A DNA stretch of 64,000 bases from Rhododendron vialii. Its lineage: Eukaryota; Streptophyta; Magnoliopsida; Ericales; Ericaceae. Below are positions 25,626-38,361 of this stretch, piece by piece (positions within the stretch are counted from its first letter, which is position 1; each line of letters begins with the position of its first letter). Below the pieces are notes generated by a model. It saw only the letters and a list, made by a program, of their open reading frames with translations, did no database searches and was not told the DNA's origin. Location of the stretch: positions 320,001 to 384,000 of the forward strand of contig NC_080558.1 of the NCBI RefSeq assembly GCF_030253575.1, in the 5' to 3' direction. A program made the translations under genes and the position numbers.

Positions 25626-27259
25626 GTAAGTGAGGACAAACACCAACACCAATGTGTATTAATGTTAATGTACCTTAGTATTTTCTCTTTTCTTTGTTTT
25701 GTAATAAGATTATCCACTTTCCATTTTCTTGCTAAATCTTCATTGGAAGAAAAAAATTCCTTTATCGTGTATGCTTTCGATATAAAATTGATCTATCCGT
25801 GTGCTCTCACCCTTTGTGTATTTCGGCATGCACCCGAAACTCTAGCTCAATCGGTTAATGTGGATGATTAGTGATACCAGACTAGTTGACTAACTCATAG
25901 CCGTACTCATAGCTGCTTTTAGCCGTATTTTAATTTTGGATGTTGCTGTTCTAACTTAAATTTTAGAAGTTGTTGTTGATGGTCTAAGACTCTAAATCAT
26001 GTTTGATTGGTAGTCCATCCTAGTAAACCATGCACACATAGCAGCCAAATGATAATTACACAGCCTTTGCTCGTGTTTTTTCTTCAGTAAACATAACCGC
26101 ATGACAGGGCTATACTATCTAGTTGTTATTATGCAGTCAAATGATGGTTCTGATGTTGTCTCTTACATAATCTAACCCCCATGTCACGCAGGAAGTAATT
26201 GCAAATGTTCCACAAAGCAACCCGAAATGCATAACCGTGGAGTTTGCTTCCTACTCTGTAACTAAAATGTCCTAAAACTGTGACTTTCGATAGCGTTTTC
26301 TGACTTTGCTTTTTTCTATGCTTGATTAAGATGATTACATTTACTATGCTTGGAGCCTGGTAATTAAATAGTCAAAAGAGTATTGGTTCGGTTGGTCCTA
26401 CTCCAAATTATGTTTGATTGGTAGTCCACTTGCATCTGAGTGAATCTTGCTTTTAGGTTTCTAATTATGTGCATTATATTCTCTTAAGTTGTAGAATATA
26501 AATGCCGGAATAGAAATTTTGTGGTGAATTCTCTAGACAATGAAAAGTTGTTACTAAAATGTCCTAAAACTATGACTTTCGATATTGTTTTCTGGCTTTG
26601 CTATTTCCTATGCTTGGTTAAGATGATTACACATATTATGCTTGGGGCCTAGTAAATAGTCACTCCTCAAAAGAGTATTGGTTCAATTGGCCAACTCTTT
26701 TGATGTAATTGGTTGTCATGGCTATTGTGGAGGCAAAGGAATTCGTTTCAGTTGGACATAGACTATGATAAGTAAGGTGTTACCTGCCTGATTCACTTCT
26801 GTAGAGAACTAGATGCTATTATATTATAATGAAATGATATGTCTATTTATTTAGAATATTTAGCCTGAGAGTGGATTAGTGCTTATATTAGTTCCCTTGG
26901 GGCCTATGGTCTCTAGTCTTGATTAGTCCCAGGTATCATGGAGTAAGGCCTTTAGGGTCTCAAACTGGGGCAACAACTCGTGAGGGCTATGACTGCGTTC
27001 TTTCACGATATGATGCATGCCCCCATTGAAAAATGGGAGGTTTACGTTGAAGTCCAAGACGAAGATTCTTTTCCTCCCTTCTGTTAAATTGTCTGCATAA
27101 AGCCCACCATACTTGCTACACAGCCTATGGTCTATGGTGTTGTATAGGGTTTCTGCTACTATACATTTGATCCCTTTTCTTTCTGATTATGGTGATTTAT
27201 TTTGGTTTCTGAGCAGCATCTTATGCCATTAGTGCTATATTTATATATTCATGTTGCAG

Positions 27260-27809
27260 TTGAAATGCGAGAGATGTGGAGAGGTGACCCAGAAAGATAC
27301 GTGTGTTAGTTTGAACGAAACAGTTGCTCTGCCTAGGAGTACCACTAATCTTGTTCAGAACATGACTTTCTCTCTCTCTCTGTGCGTGTGTTACAATTGT
27401 GTACTGACTTCTCAGTTTTCTTTCTGAATGTTGTTCTTATTGTGAGAAGCATGAAAGTAGACCCATTTGCTGAATGTGGTGATGTGTAGTTCTGTCCCCT
27501 CCTGCCTCCTGCCATCTCCCTTTCTACATTGGAGATCCTTACGACTTACATCTACTATTGTACTTCATTGTTTGTGGTTTACGTGTGAAATTATTATGGT
27601 CCTATCTTGAATGATATCTTTTTTCTTTTGTTTTGCTTCAGTGTAAGTTCTGTGGGAGAGAGGGCACTGTGTTGATGGTCATTGGCCGTGGCCGTCCACT
27701 GACCCACGCACTAAGTCAATCAGGACAGTATGCGCCCCTAATGTTGTTTGACTGTAGGGGATATGAGCACGTGGAATTTGCATTTGGCAGTGGTTGGAAA
27801 GTGGAATCT
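27260..27809 (+). pseudogene. captured exons of a CXXC zinc-binding protein (DUF866/CZIB, UPF0587 family)
   Basis: Exon a (27260-27360, after TTGCAG) encodes LKCERCGEVTQKDTCVSLNE and then TVALPRSTTNLVQ. Exon b (27642-27809, acceptor CTTCAG, donor GTAAGTG) encodes CKFCGREGTVLMVIGRGRPL, then SQSGQYAPLMLFDCRGYEHV and FAFGSGWKVES. Together they give the two zinc-binding CxxC pairs and the central FDCRGxE motif of this eukaryotic family, a small protein of about 160 residues whose role is poorly known. The N-terminal exon and the last exon (usually containing the YDEKG segment) were not found. The donor after exon a is not GT and two residues after ALP are missing relative to the family. Frames are otherwise open, so capture is fairly recent, but the copy is incomplete. 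It lies wholly within the CACTA transposon. Confidence 0.85.
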
Positions 27810-29160
27810 GTAAGTGTCTGATTGCTTTAAATCTCACTCCTTGTTGGACAGGAATGTTATTAAGTTACAATTTACCTCTTGAAGGAAAAAAAAGTAGTTA
27901 AAGTTTAGCTTTATGCTGTTAAGATGCATAGCCCTTTGCCTTCAAACCTAGCATCTATCAGATTAAAAGAATTCTGCTCTTTACGTTGAATTGTGTATTT
28001 CATTAGTTATAGTTGGAATCATCTAATGAGTAGTTTTTGGAGTTGGGAAAAGTACTAAGTCAAATTTATTCAACTCATACTTGTTGTGGTGTGCTGATAT
28101 TGCAATCCCGAACTATGAATTACATGCAGGAAGTGAATTTGATATTGAGTGCTGAAAAATAGTATTTTTGTTTAGATAAAGAGTTGTAACATGATATTTT
28201 TGTTGCTTAATAGTTAATATACCATAGTTGCTGAAATGTGCTGACTGCTGAAATTGTAAAGAGAGAGCTAGAACTATAGACTAAGTCTTGGAGTTTGACG
28301 TTAAATGCTGAAAATGGGTTAGTTCGCTGGATATCGAGATGAACTACTAAAATGGAATGTTTTAGAGCATTCAATGTTAGTTACTGGCTACATATTTGTC
28401 GAATAGTACTATTATCTTAACCACCATGGTCCATGTTGTCATTAACCAACAAAACCGCCCCAAAAAGGAAGATGAAATCCCAAAGCCTAATAGTGCAATT
28501 GTTTTTTACACTATATACTGTAATGTGTTCATTGTTGAGATTAGTCTTCTTTGTGGGGCAGTGGGCCTCACCTCTTATCAAGTAAGTCTCTCAGCCGATA
28601 TTAGGGACCAAGAAGATTTTTTGAGCCTCCCACTGAAATTACTTTCAGCCATTGATGTACAAACAGTGCTCTTCCCCTCTCTTTCACCTCATATGGTGTA
28701 AAGGTAGCAAAAACAACCTCCGAGTAATTGTGTCAGCAAAAGTCGAAAGAGTTTGAGATAGCAATGGTGAATAAGTAGAAACTAGGTTAGTTTACATCCA
28801 TGTATCTGCCCACAATAGTTTTTTTAGAATGACATTTTGACTACCCATAATCTTGTTTGCTGCCTCTCTGATCTTATAGGTCTTTTTAGAGATACCAACT
28901 CCATTTTTTGCTGCTGCAATAATACCAAAACAGATGGGTGAAAAACTCTACTAGCCATCAATCATGCATGAACCAATTTACTTTCCACTCCACAAGTCCA
29001 TATGGTTTATGCTAGAATGTACTTAGTTTATGTGAACACCATCTGAGATCTTCTTAGAAAAGGATTGAACTTACCTTTTGCCGAAGATGGAGACATTGGT
29101 TGGAATTTAATTGAAGCTTTTGCTCTACTGGCTAACTCCTTTTTTGTATCAAGACATGTA

Positions 29161-29340
29161 CAGTACAACAAATTCTACATTTTATAGAATCTAGGTACAG
29201 TGTTCTTTTGAAAACGCTATCTATTGTGGTCCATCTATAGCATTTTTTTACGGAAAAGCAATAAATTATAGTACAGGAACAAAGCTTTGCACTTTGATAG
29301 CGTTTGCTGGACTTTGTCATAACGTTCAAAAGCGCGACCT
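29161..29340 (+). repeat. internal CACTA-like terminus
   Basis: CAGTACAACAAATTCTACAT followed by TTTATAG resembles both outer ends of the element, and subterminal-type motifs (AAAACGCTATC, GATAGCGTTTG, TCAAAAGCGCG) follow. It suggests a nested or composite element of the same family. Confidence 0.6.
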
Positions 29341-31584
29341 GAAAAAATTAGAAAAATTCACGCTCGCTCTCAAAGCTGGGCCCCACAATTTTCATGGGTT
29401 TTTTTTAATTCCCCAAGGTGCTTTCTCAGACCTAATAGAGGATAGAGGAGCTTTTCTCTCTACAATCTAGCCAGAGGAAGCTTTCCCCTTTGTTTCTCGA
29501 TATGTTTCCGTAGAGACTAGAGAGTTTGGTCCTCTCGTTTCTTCCGTTGATTCTACGGTTGGACTCTCAAACGTCCTTCATCATCTTGTTTTTCTTGTTG
29601 ATTGTTGCAAAATGGTTTTGGATTTTCAGACTCTTAATCTTCTTATTTCTCGTTGATTTTCTGCAACATGGTTTTGAATTTTCAGATAGATCTGGCGATT
29701 TGGAGTCTCTGATGATGAAATCGACTTATCCAGATCCAGCTATTAGCGATCTGCGCCACTTGGTGGTTTTTTTTTACAGGTCTGTTCCTCAACCACTCTG
29801 TTGTGCCCCACTCGGTTGCTCCGATTATAAGACCGCGATGCCACTAACGTGCTTCTTCAACGAAGAATTATCTTGTTGGATTCGTAGGTACGTCTCTCTC
29901 TCTCTCTCTCTCCTCTCTCTCTCCCTCATGGCTCAATCTTTGCAGCCCTTTTTCACTAAATAGCTTGTTTCCGATTTAATTGCGTGATTAATTGTAATTC
30001 TCGATTTTGATTAATTTATAGCATCTCTTGGATGAGTGGTTTAATCGAGATTCCTATTGATGTTGGAGTATTGTTCTACCTAAATATTATCGCTTTTTTC
30101 TTAGTTTTGTCACAAGAGTAAGTGCTAATTCTTCATTGAAAGAAACTGTTATACCTGTAGTTGAAATGCAACTGAGGGTCCTTGTGAAATCTAGATCTAA
30201 ACATTGATGATATTGACTAGAGAAAAAATTTAGCAGATGCTTGAAATGTTTGGTGAAATGAGTTATAACTTATAATCCTTTTAACTTTTTTTGAAAAACA
30301 AAAGAGGAAGAGATGGGTATGGGTATGGGACCAATTGGCACTTGAATCCTTCCTTTTTCACGTAATAAGAAACCTTTTCACATATCAATTTGGTGAACCA
30401 GCTTAGATCTCTTCCTATATATGTTTTGAAGCACCAACGGCCTTTTTAGACTGGGGTTTAGCCCCTTAACAGATGATCGTATGGTATCAGTATAACTAGA
30501 AGAAGGCATATAGCTTGTTTGATTTTTAAAATTCACATATTTGCTGCAGAAAGAACAAGAGCCCTGCACTCCCGTAGATTGAGTACTAATTGGACTGATT
30601 ATAGGTATCAAACATAGATTACACGAATTTGGATCAGTTTGCATTTGATTGATGCATTATGCCCGGTACCCTTTACCGGAGCGGAGTTTCTTATCCTGGA
30701 CTCTCAAGGATTGAGTAGTTTGGTATATATGGTTTGCCAATTGTTATCCTTCATTTTGCTAAGATATTTGTGATGAAGTTGGATTCTTTAAGTTGGATGC
30801 ACTCTTTTTTTCTTAATGATCTTGGTCTAATGGCTATCATTAGCTATGTGATGATTCTAACTTGTTCCCCACCTTCCCACTATTTGCTTATGTTTTAGCT
30901 AAAAGTTTAAGCTATTGCTGTTAATTTATGGTAATCACTTGGTGATAGGTATATGGTAAATATTCCACTAATTTAAATTAGATTAAATTGCTATAATGAC
31001 CTAATTGGCACACCTATTATACTCCATTTAGAAGCAGGCTCGGACACTCTCTAACTATGGTGGAAGAGGAGCATTCTACAGAGCTAGGCTGCTGCATTCT
31101 ACCTTGAATGAGTTCATGAGAATCCAATAATGCTGCTTTGATTGAGGAAGACAAGTGATTAAGCATCATAATTCATAAAGTATGTGAGTTAAACAATTCA
31201 TAAAGTATGTGAGTTAGACAAGTGGAAAGTCTTTTTGTTGATATTTAGTGACAAGGCTTGTACTCCATTTTTGGGATACATAGATATTTTGGAAGGCCTT
31301 TTTGTTGATATTTGGTAACAAGGCTTGTACTAGATAGAAATGTTGGAAGGACATTTAGTATATTGAATTTCTTTTGTAATGGTAATCGCTTTGATGTTTG
31401 GAGACATTTTGTTGGTTTTGTATGGAATATTGTGAAATATATTACCAAGGATGTCATTGGAGCCGCCATCTTCTTTTTTCGAGCAGGTTGTATAAAGTTA
31501 TGAAACCTGCTAGAAACTACTTGGAATTTGAAATGCTGTAAAAAATTAACAATGGACAACGGGGCGAAAATTTATGGTGAATAA

Positions 31585-31980
31585 TAGAAAACCTTGAATT
31601 TACAACGTTCCTTGAATGTTGTGGAAACTTTTCAATTTATAGCGTTCCTCAAATGCTGTGGGAAATTTTCAATTTATAGCGTTTTTAAATTGTTATAAAA
31701 ATTTTACAATCTATAGCATTTTAAAAATGCTATAGAAATTTTACTATCTATAGCGTTTTTAAAATGCTGTAGAAAGTCAATCATACCATAGCGTTTTAAA
31801 AACGCTGTAGAAAGTCTGCCATATTATAGCGTTTTAAAAACGCTATCTAAAGTCTACCATATTATAGCGTTTTAAAAACGCTGTCTAAGGTCCAAGACTT
31901 TTAACAACATCGGCTAATACAGCGTTTGCAAAAACGCTGTCTATATCATTTAACAGCGTTTTTCAAACGCTATAAAATGT
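31585..31980. repeat. CACTA subterminal palindromic repeat array
   Basis: About a dozen units of the form (T)ATAGCGTTTTxAAAACGCTG(T) in both orientations, spaced roughly 35-45 bp. Such arrays are the binding sites of the element-encoded DNA-binding protein (TNPA) in En/Spm. Many units are self-complementary (GCGTTTTAAAAACGC). Confidence 0.85.
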
Positions 31981-31996
31981 AAATTTTCTTGTAGTG

Positions 31997-32152
31997 AGTG
32001 CGTTAGTGCAAGAAATTATCAGCTTTAATTTTTGCAGTTAACTAAAGATGTGTAGAAAATACCTTCTAGTGGGTTTGGTTAAGCAATACTAACTGTTCGA
32101 ATCAGTTAGTTGTTGCTAGAAGCAATACTAACTGTAACCACACCTCTAGTGA

Positions 32153-32187
<35 letters not shown>

Positions 32188-35100
32188 GAGAGGGAAAAAA
32201 GAGCCTGCTGTGTTAGGCAAAGTGAGGAGAGAGAAACAACTGGTTTGGGGGAGAGAGAGGAGAGAGAAAGAGTTTTTCATACTTTTTATATTACACTACC
32301 ACTCATCTTAATTAATTACACCACTACAACACACATTCACTTTTTAAATTTACACATTATTAACAAACAATAAATAGGACCCACTTTATACACTTTATGT
32401 CATATAACACACAATTTTTAATCAAACCCTAAAGATGCTCTTATATGGTTAATCATTTGACAATTTGAATTTTCTCAAACCAGTCCAATCCGAGAGCGAT
32501 AGAGCGTACGTGTTGTAAAAGTGATAACCACATAATTACCTGAAAATCTTCTTCTGTAAGCCTTAATTAGTGACATTTGTTCTTTCAGATACATGAAGAG
32601 AGTTTAGTGAGGCCGGGCTTAAAAAAGGTTTGTGGGGGCACTCAACTGCTAATTAATTAACCAAACTGATGCAACCCCTTTAGCAAACACCCCCACTTTG
32701 CCGAACCCACTTTATTACTTCTCCGTCGACTGTGTGATGATGGGATATATATATATATATATTAATGGCCGGCCTGGATTATTACTTCGATCATGTCATT
32801 CATTATTTGGGATTGTGATAATTAAGCTCCAATTGTTACTTATAATCAGTTGATTTTGATTCCGGCCTTATCAACCCCTAATTGCTCTTTGGGTATAATT
32901 CAATTATGATGATTAAACTCATCATATATGTAGTACTCATGTTGTCAAATTAATTAAGGAGTATATTGGCCGGCTAGGCAACTACTGATCAATTTCTGGG
33001 ATTTCCGGCGACCGTTAGCTTCATTTTTAAAACTCATTGGATGCCAGTGTGGAATTAATGCATCCATTATATGAATAATATTTTTTCAATCAAAGAAATA
33101 TTTCAACAATTCCCATGTTTGTAGATATATCTCCCAAAAAAAAAAAAAAAAAAAAACCTTATTACTATCATTATGCTCCATGAAAACGAACGTTCCAAAG
33201 AAAAATTCAGATGATCATTCTATCCTTTTAAATTTCAGTTGAGTAGTTTATTTCTAAAAGCATTAATTAATTAATTGACTCTTTGTGAAGCAAACTTATG
33301 TGATTGCTTTTTCTTGTCTCTCTCCTAATTGGTTTACGTAATTTCGAAGCTTTGGTTTTAAAGCATGTTACAGTGTGCGACAATAGTAAAGGTGGCCATA
33401 TTTATTCGAATGATTAAAACTTGTCCTCTAATTCAAACTAGTTAGCACAAAGGCGCTATCATGACAATCGAATAATGTATGTTTCTCCCGAGGATAATAT
33501 TTTAATTTGATGGGAAGCCCGGCCTATTGAATACACGTAAACTTATAAGTAGCCTCAATAGTTTGAAATAAGTACCGCCATTTTTCTTAATCTGCGACAC
33601 TTATTGGTACTATTTTCATGCACATCCATACAAAAAAAGAAAGAAAAAAAAAAGAAATAGAGGAAATGGTCAGATATCATTTACTAGTACCTAGTCAGAT
33701 CAAATTTTGTTTTAAGAGAAAAAGACAAGTAGTATTATTTAAAATTATACATCTGGTTTTTCTATTAAATTTGTGGCTTTAATTAATTATCGGTTGCATG
33801 GGTTGCATGTCTATTTCCATGTTTAAATGTACATGTGCACATGGAACAAAGCGGACCCCACTGCTGACTTTTTGAAGCTAACCTCTTGCATGTGGTCCTT
33901 AACTTTACTGGATCATCAAGCAAAGCTTCTCGATCTGGCCGGTTAATTCTTTTCCCAAAACAAAACAATTAACATTTCCTACTGATCATCACCTTTCAAG
34001 TGGATCTGCATGCCTCGGGTACTGGCTCGTGGTAAACAAGGAAAGCTCACACGTATATGTATGGAGTATCATATCATATCATATCATAAGGCCGGCATAA
34101 AAGATCTGCTAGCTAGCTGCGAGCGATCGATAGTGATAGTTAACCACTTAGAAATAAGATCACCATTATCCGGTATTATATCCGATATTGATTACTACGT
34201 GATCGATCATCTTTGCAACGAAAAAAATCGAAAGTCACATAATGGGGATCTCGAATATCTTGCGGACTAAACAAGGCACGGTACGACATGACATGCGCAT
34301 GTCAACAACGGACTAGGCAACACAAGAGGTGAGATGTGCACGTCAATATATAACAAGGCAAGGAATGACTTGAACTGCTTGTTACCGAGCTAGGCATGAC
34401 ACCACATCTCAATTATGAACCAAAAATGTAAAAAAAGTGATCGAATCACTATGTTGTACAAACACAGTAGCTAGATTTGCATGTCGATCCTTCGTTATTT
34501 GTGACTGAATTAAACTGGAGATATAAAATCAGAATGGGAACAATAAGCCACGTGATATATGGCCCACTTGTTGATCATTCTAGCCGAGGTTCTATTCCTA
34601 CAACGTTGGTCAATCGGCCAAAATATCGGAACTACGGAGGAATCTACCTCCCTCATCGTTGGATTCACCTCTTCAAAGACTGAAGAGCTAAAACTGTCAC
34701 TCTCACTGTTTTTTCTTTTATTTTCAGTGACTTTTTTCTGTTTCTTTGTCAAGATAGAAGTGCAAGTATGGTACTACAAAATGACCTTTACTAGGAACTC
34801 ACACCGCAATTTGTAAGGAATCTCACTGCATCTAGAACTGAAGCTAAAGTAGCACTGGATACGAAAACTCGAACATGCATGTGCCTTGTCCAACCAAGTC
34901 CAAATCTCCTTGATCCGCTAGAGAAACCCCTCATTTCAGTGATTGTTTTACATGGCTGGAAGTGGCAATTTAATGCAGGAATGCCACCGACAGAAAACAT
35001 AGCGGAAAGAAAAGGGACTCGGTACGAGTTGATTACTCCCTCCGTTCATGAAGTTAGTTTCGTACAAAATTACGTGCGATTTTCAAGTTTAAAAAGTACT

Positions 35101-35630
35101 TACCGAAATAATTTTTTATGCAATTAATATTGATCTTCTTTGATAAATCTCGATGCAAAAAAAATTAAAAAATTATTTCAATAAATACATTATTATTATT
35201 ATTATTAAATTTAAAAATTACACATAATTTCATATGGGACCGATACTCCATCTACTTGCACGCTCAATATTTTGCAAAAAAAAAAGCGTACACTCACATG
35301 AATCACATAAATAAATTAGATTAAAAAATTTAATAAAGAATTGCTTATCTGTGGTGCTGTACTGGCTATGACCATGTCATCAAATTCGTTGGGTCCCCGA
35401 TAGACCCTACTTTGAACTTATCAAATTCATTAATTAAGCCTCAGCGTGCAGATCATTGACAGGGAAATGAGATCAATAGAATCTCTCCCAACTCCCAAGC
35501 AAAATGTGATGAACCACATAATTATACGCACGTATCGGATAAAATTTGTCTTTCTCGTATCTTTTTTTTAATAATAGAATGTTCTAGCCAGCCTACGCTC
35601 ACCTCATTACGATAGCAAAAAAGTGACCTT
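31997..35630. other. 3.6-kb intergenic, no gene recognised
   Basis: Holds a GA microsatellite (32157-32184), an A tract (33137-33156) and ATCAT microsatellite (34066-34088). A degenerate Stowaway-like left end (ACTCCCTCCGTTCATG) is seen at about 35035 without a matching right end. No ORF resembles a known protein. Confidence 0.5.
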
Positions 35631-35851
35631 CAGTACAAGAAAAAGTATATTTGCTGACGATAAACAAAATTTTCGTTAGCAAAAGTTACTGTAGGGTGAC
35701 AAAAACATGCTATAGGTGACGAAAAAATAACTTTCAGAGACAACTTATAGTAACTTTTGGTGACGAAAATTTTGTTGTTTTGACATATATTGTAAAAATT
35801 AAATTTCGTCACTATTTTTTTTGGTCAACGCATACATTTTTTCTTGTAGTG
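35631..35851. mobile_element. CACTA-derived MITE
   Basis: A 221-bp element starting CAGTACAAGAAAAAGTAT and ending ATTTTTTCTTGTAGTG (reverse complement CACTACAAGAAAAAAT). It is flanked by the triplet CTT on both sides (35628-35630 and 35852-35854). The interior has several GGTGACGAAAA/TTTTCGTCAC-type repeats, a different subterminal motif from the large CACTA element, so it belongs to another family. Confidence 0.85.
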
Positions 35852-36845
35852 CTTTGCGGATCCTAGATAGCCCATACATTTTTCTTTATAACCAAGTGTT
35901 CCGATCAATTTACGAAAATCTCATGACTAAACATCACACATGCCCAAAGATGGTCCAGACATCAGTAGCCTACTCCCCGATGAAGTAGTGCCTAGCTAGC
36001 TACCTAGTAACCCTATCCTCCTCATCTCATGATCATCTTCAACCCACAACGGCCAGAAAAAAACAAGTGTTGATAATGATGGCAAATAGCGTGCGAAGCA
36101 AGAATACAGTAATGAAACAGTAAATCCAAGGCAGTGAAATGAATTTGACGGTTCGAAAGATCTTCTCTGTCTGGCTTTTATTATTATGGTGCAATGAATT
36201 TGATAGGTACAATGGTCGCTGGATCCCACTTCATTAACAACATCATCCATCCCCAAAGCAAGGGAATCACGCTTTTACCCCCATACTGTTCATTTACCCC
36301 AGCCGTTCAAATTCGATAATGGGGAAATTTGGGCCCTTGGGTAGTTCAAGTTCAGTGAACAGACAAAAAGAGAGAAGCAGCAAGTTTAAACCATGAGATT
36401 TGGATGAGATTTGAAACTTAACCGCATTCAAACAACGTTTCTTACCAAGCTTTGAATACCGTACGTATCGTTTCTCACCAAGCTCTGAATACTGAACGTA
36501 TCGTTTCTGTTAGTGGCATGGTAAGTACTAGTATTGGCGTGATACTAGGTAGGATTTCTCCCTAAAATGGCACATATCGAAACAGTATTGACAATCTTGA
36601 GTCTAAACTACTAAAAGCATCTCTAGTCCTCAAAACCAAAAATTTAAGTCTTTGACACAACTTTATCATGTTAAAACCTTTACTACCAAACAACTTCTTG
36701 GACTCCTAGTGTGGTAAGGGCAATTGGAGATGAACTGTATGCCTTTTGTTCTTTTAGTCAAATGCTGGAGATTCAATATATACTTGGATTAAAAAAATTA
36801 CTCCTATTTTCTGCTATAATTATCGGATCAAAGACTTAATTCTCT

Positions 36846-37610
36846 GGCCTCGTTCAGTTGTCAGGAAAGTACAGGAAAGGATGGGAAAATCAACTTTTCC
36901 ATAACTTTTGTATTGTTTAGTTGCCAGGAAAGTAGTGAGAAACATATTCTTAAGTTTTCCTGCAAGATTTATTTTCTTGCAAAAGTGATCCGGCCAAAAG
37001 TATAGGATTTTGCAGGAAAATTTTCTCCATTGTGGGGCTAAAATAATTGGCGGGTAAGAAAAAAAGCAAATGACGCCAATACCAAAAAAATACGAATTAA
37101 ATTCTTAGAAAAGCACTTTGAGATTTACATGAGTAACAACAATTTTGACTACTGTGGTACTTTCTGAGATAATTGTTGTGGAAAAAAATTAGTAATTGAT
37201 TTTTTTGTATTTATTTATCTTATCATTAGTCTTCAGTTTTGTTTTGTACTTACTAATCATCAATTTATCAATGAGTTTTTGTATCGGCAACTAATCAAGC
37301 ATAGTTGTTTAAAATTTATTTATTTAGTTATCATCTACTTATTTTTTAAGCTTCATATTAAGGCTTTGTATTAGATATTTTTTTGGTATGTGTTAGTTCT
37401 CAAAGTTACTTTAAGCCATAGAAAATAAAGAAGTTTCTCATAAGTGTCTTTTCCCGACAAATGAACTACTAAACTTGAGTTTTCCTGCAAAAAAATTTTG
37501 TCAAATGAACACTCACAGAAAAATAGATTTCTTTTTCCTTTACTTCACTTTACTTGACTTTTCATAAGAATAACTTTTTTGTACAATATTCCTGACAACT
37601 GAACGGAGCC
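36846..37610. mobile_element. 765-bp MITE with GTTCAGTTGTCAGG termini
   Basis: The left end GGCCTCGTTCAGTTGTCAGG and the reverse complement of the right end GGCTCCGTTCAGTTGTCAGG match at 18 of 20 positions. An inner repeat (GTTTAGTTGCCAGGAAAG) near the left end and ACTTTTCATAAGAATAACTT-type sequence on the right follow. No target duplication could be defined. Its ends share GTTCAGTTG with the element at 6489-6737. Confidence 0.7.
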
Positions 37611-38361
37611 TAGACATTTGTTAGTCAAGGTAACATAAAAGCAGAGATTATTAAGAATAGAGATAAAAGCAGAGAAGATTGGGATATGATTTGTATGTCA
37701 CCCACATTTCCCTCCCTGTGGTGTAATCTCCCATGAACGAATTTAGGGATGGCGATTTCCTCAATCATGTCTCCACCTCTGACCTCATGCCGTGAACTGA
37801 GAAGAAAATAGCGTGGGATGGTGGTATTACTCCCTGCTCCAATTTAACCTGATCCGACTCCTATCCGACTCCTATTAAAGTAATTAAGATTTTTGAATTT
37901 ATATATTTTTGTAGATTTCACATATTTAAACATTATAAGAGTAAAATACTCCACCAAATAAGAAACTAGTATTTAAGTTCTTTGTTTTTATCTTTTAAAC
38001 TGTCATGATACATTATAATATTTTATTTTTTTCAAAATCCTATCAAGAATAAAATTAGTACAAATTACAAGGCCGATGGGGAGCCATTATTTCCCGGCCC
38101 ACCATTTCTTCAATTTCTCCCGCTACGACTCTGCCCGATATGGAACAGGATGGAAATGAGAGACAATAAATCTGATCCGTCTCATTGTCATCCCTAATTG
38201 CAAAACACACACACACACACAAATGATCTAAAGGAATTGTATTAACAGAGAAATATTCCCAAGAAACAGAGACGAGAGGAGGGGAAACATAATAGTAAAA
38301 CGAAAACAAATGTAAAAAACAAAAAGAAGATAATTCAGAGAATAGGAGCGCCACGATGCAA
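37611..38361. other. 3' flank of the HLH gene
   Basis: AT-rich; it probably contains the 3' UTR of the minus-strand HLH gene. A (CA)n microsatellite lies at 38205-38221. No ORF is credible. Confidence 0.45.

Larger units (their letters stand above)
23535..31996. mobile_element. non-autonomous CACTA (En/Spm) transposon carrying host gene exons
   Basis: An 8462-bp element. The left end reads CACTACAACAAATTTGACAT; the reverse complement of the right end reads CACTACAAGAAAATTTACAT. The inverted repeats match for about 27 bp with a few mismatches. The flanking triplets AGT (23532-23534) and AGT (31997-31999) are identical, the 3-bp duplication typical of CACTA elements. Subterminal repeats of the TATAGCGTTTT/AAAACGCTGT type lie near both ends and are dense on the right. 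No TNP2 (Transposase_21-like) or TNPA-type protein is recognisable, so it would need a partner for movement. It carries two exons of a DUF866/CZIB gene and a second terminus-like motif at 29161. Confidence 0.85.

Noticed and set aside
29526-29963. A 145-codon frame in the CACTA element
   Set aside because: Hydrophobic, low-complexity start and Ser-Leu microsatellite end; no resemblance to transposase or host proteins, and the region looks like a leader.
35035-35262. Stowaway MITE
   Set aside because: The left end looks right but no matching right end or TA pair was found, so only a fragment is mentioned.
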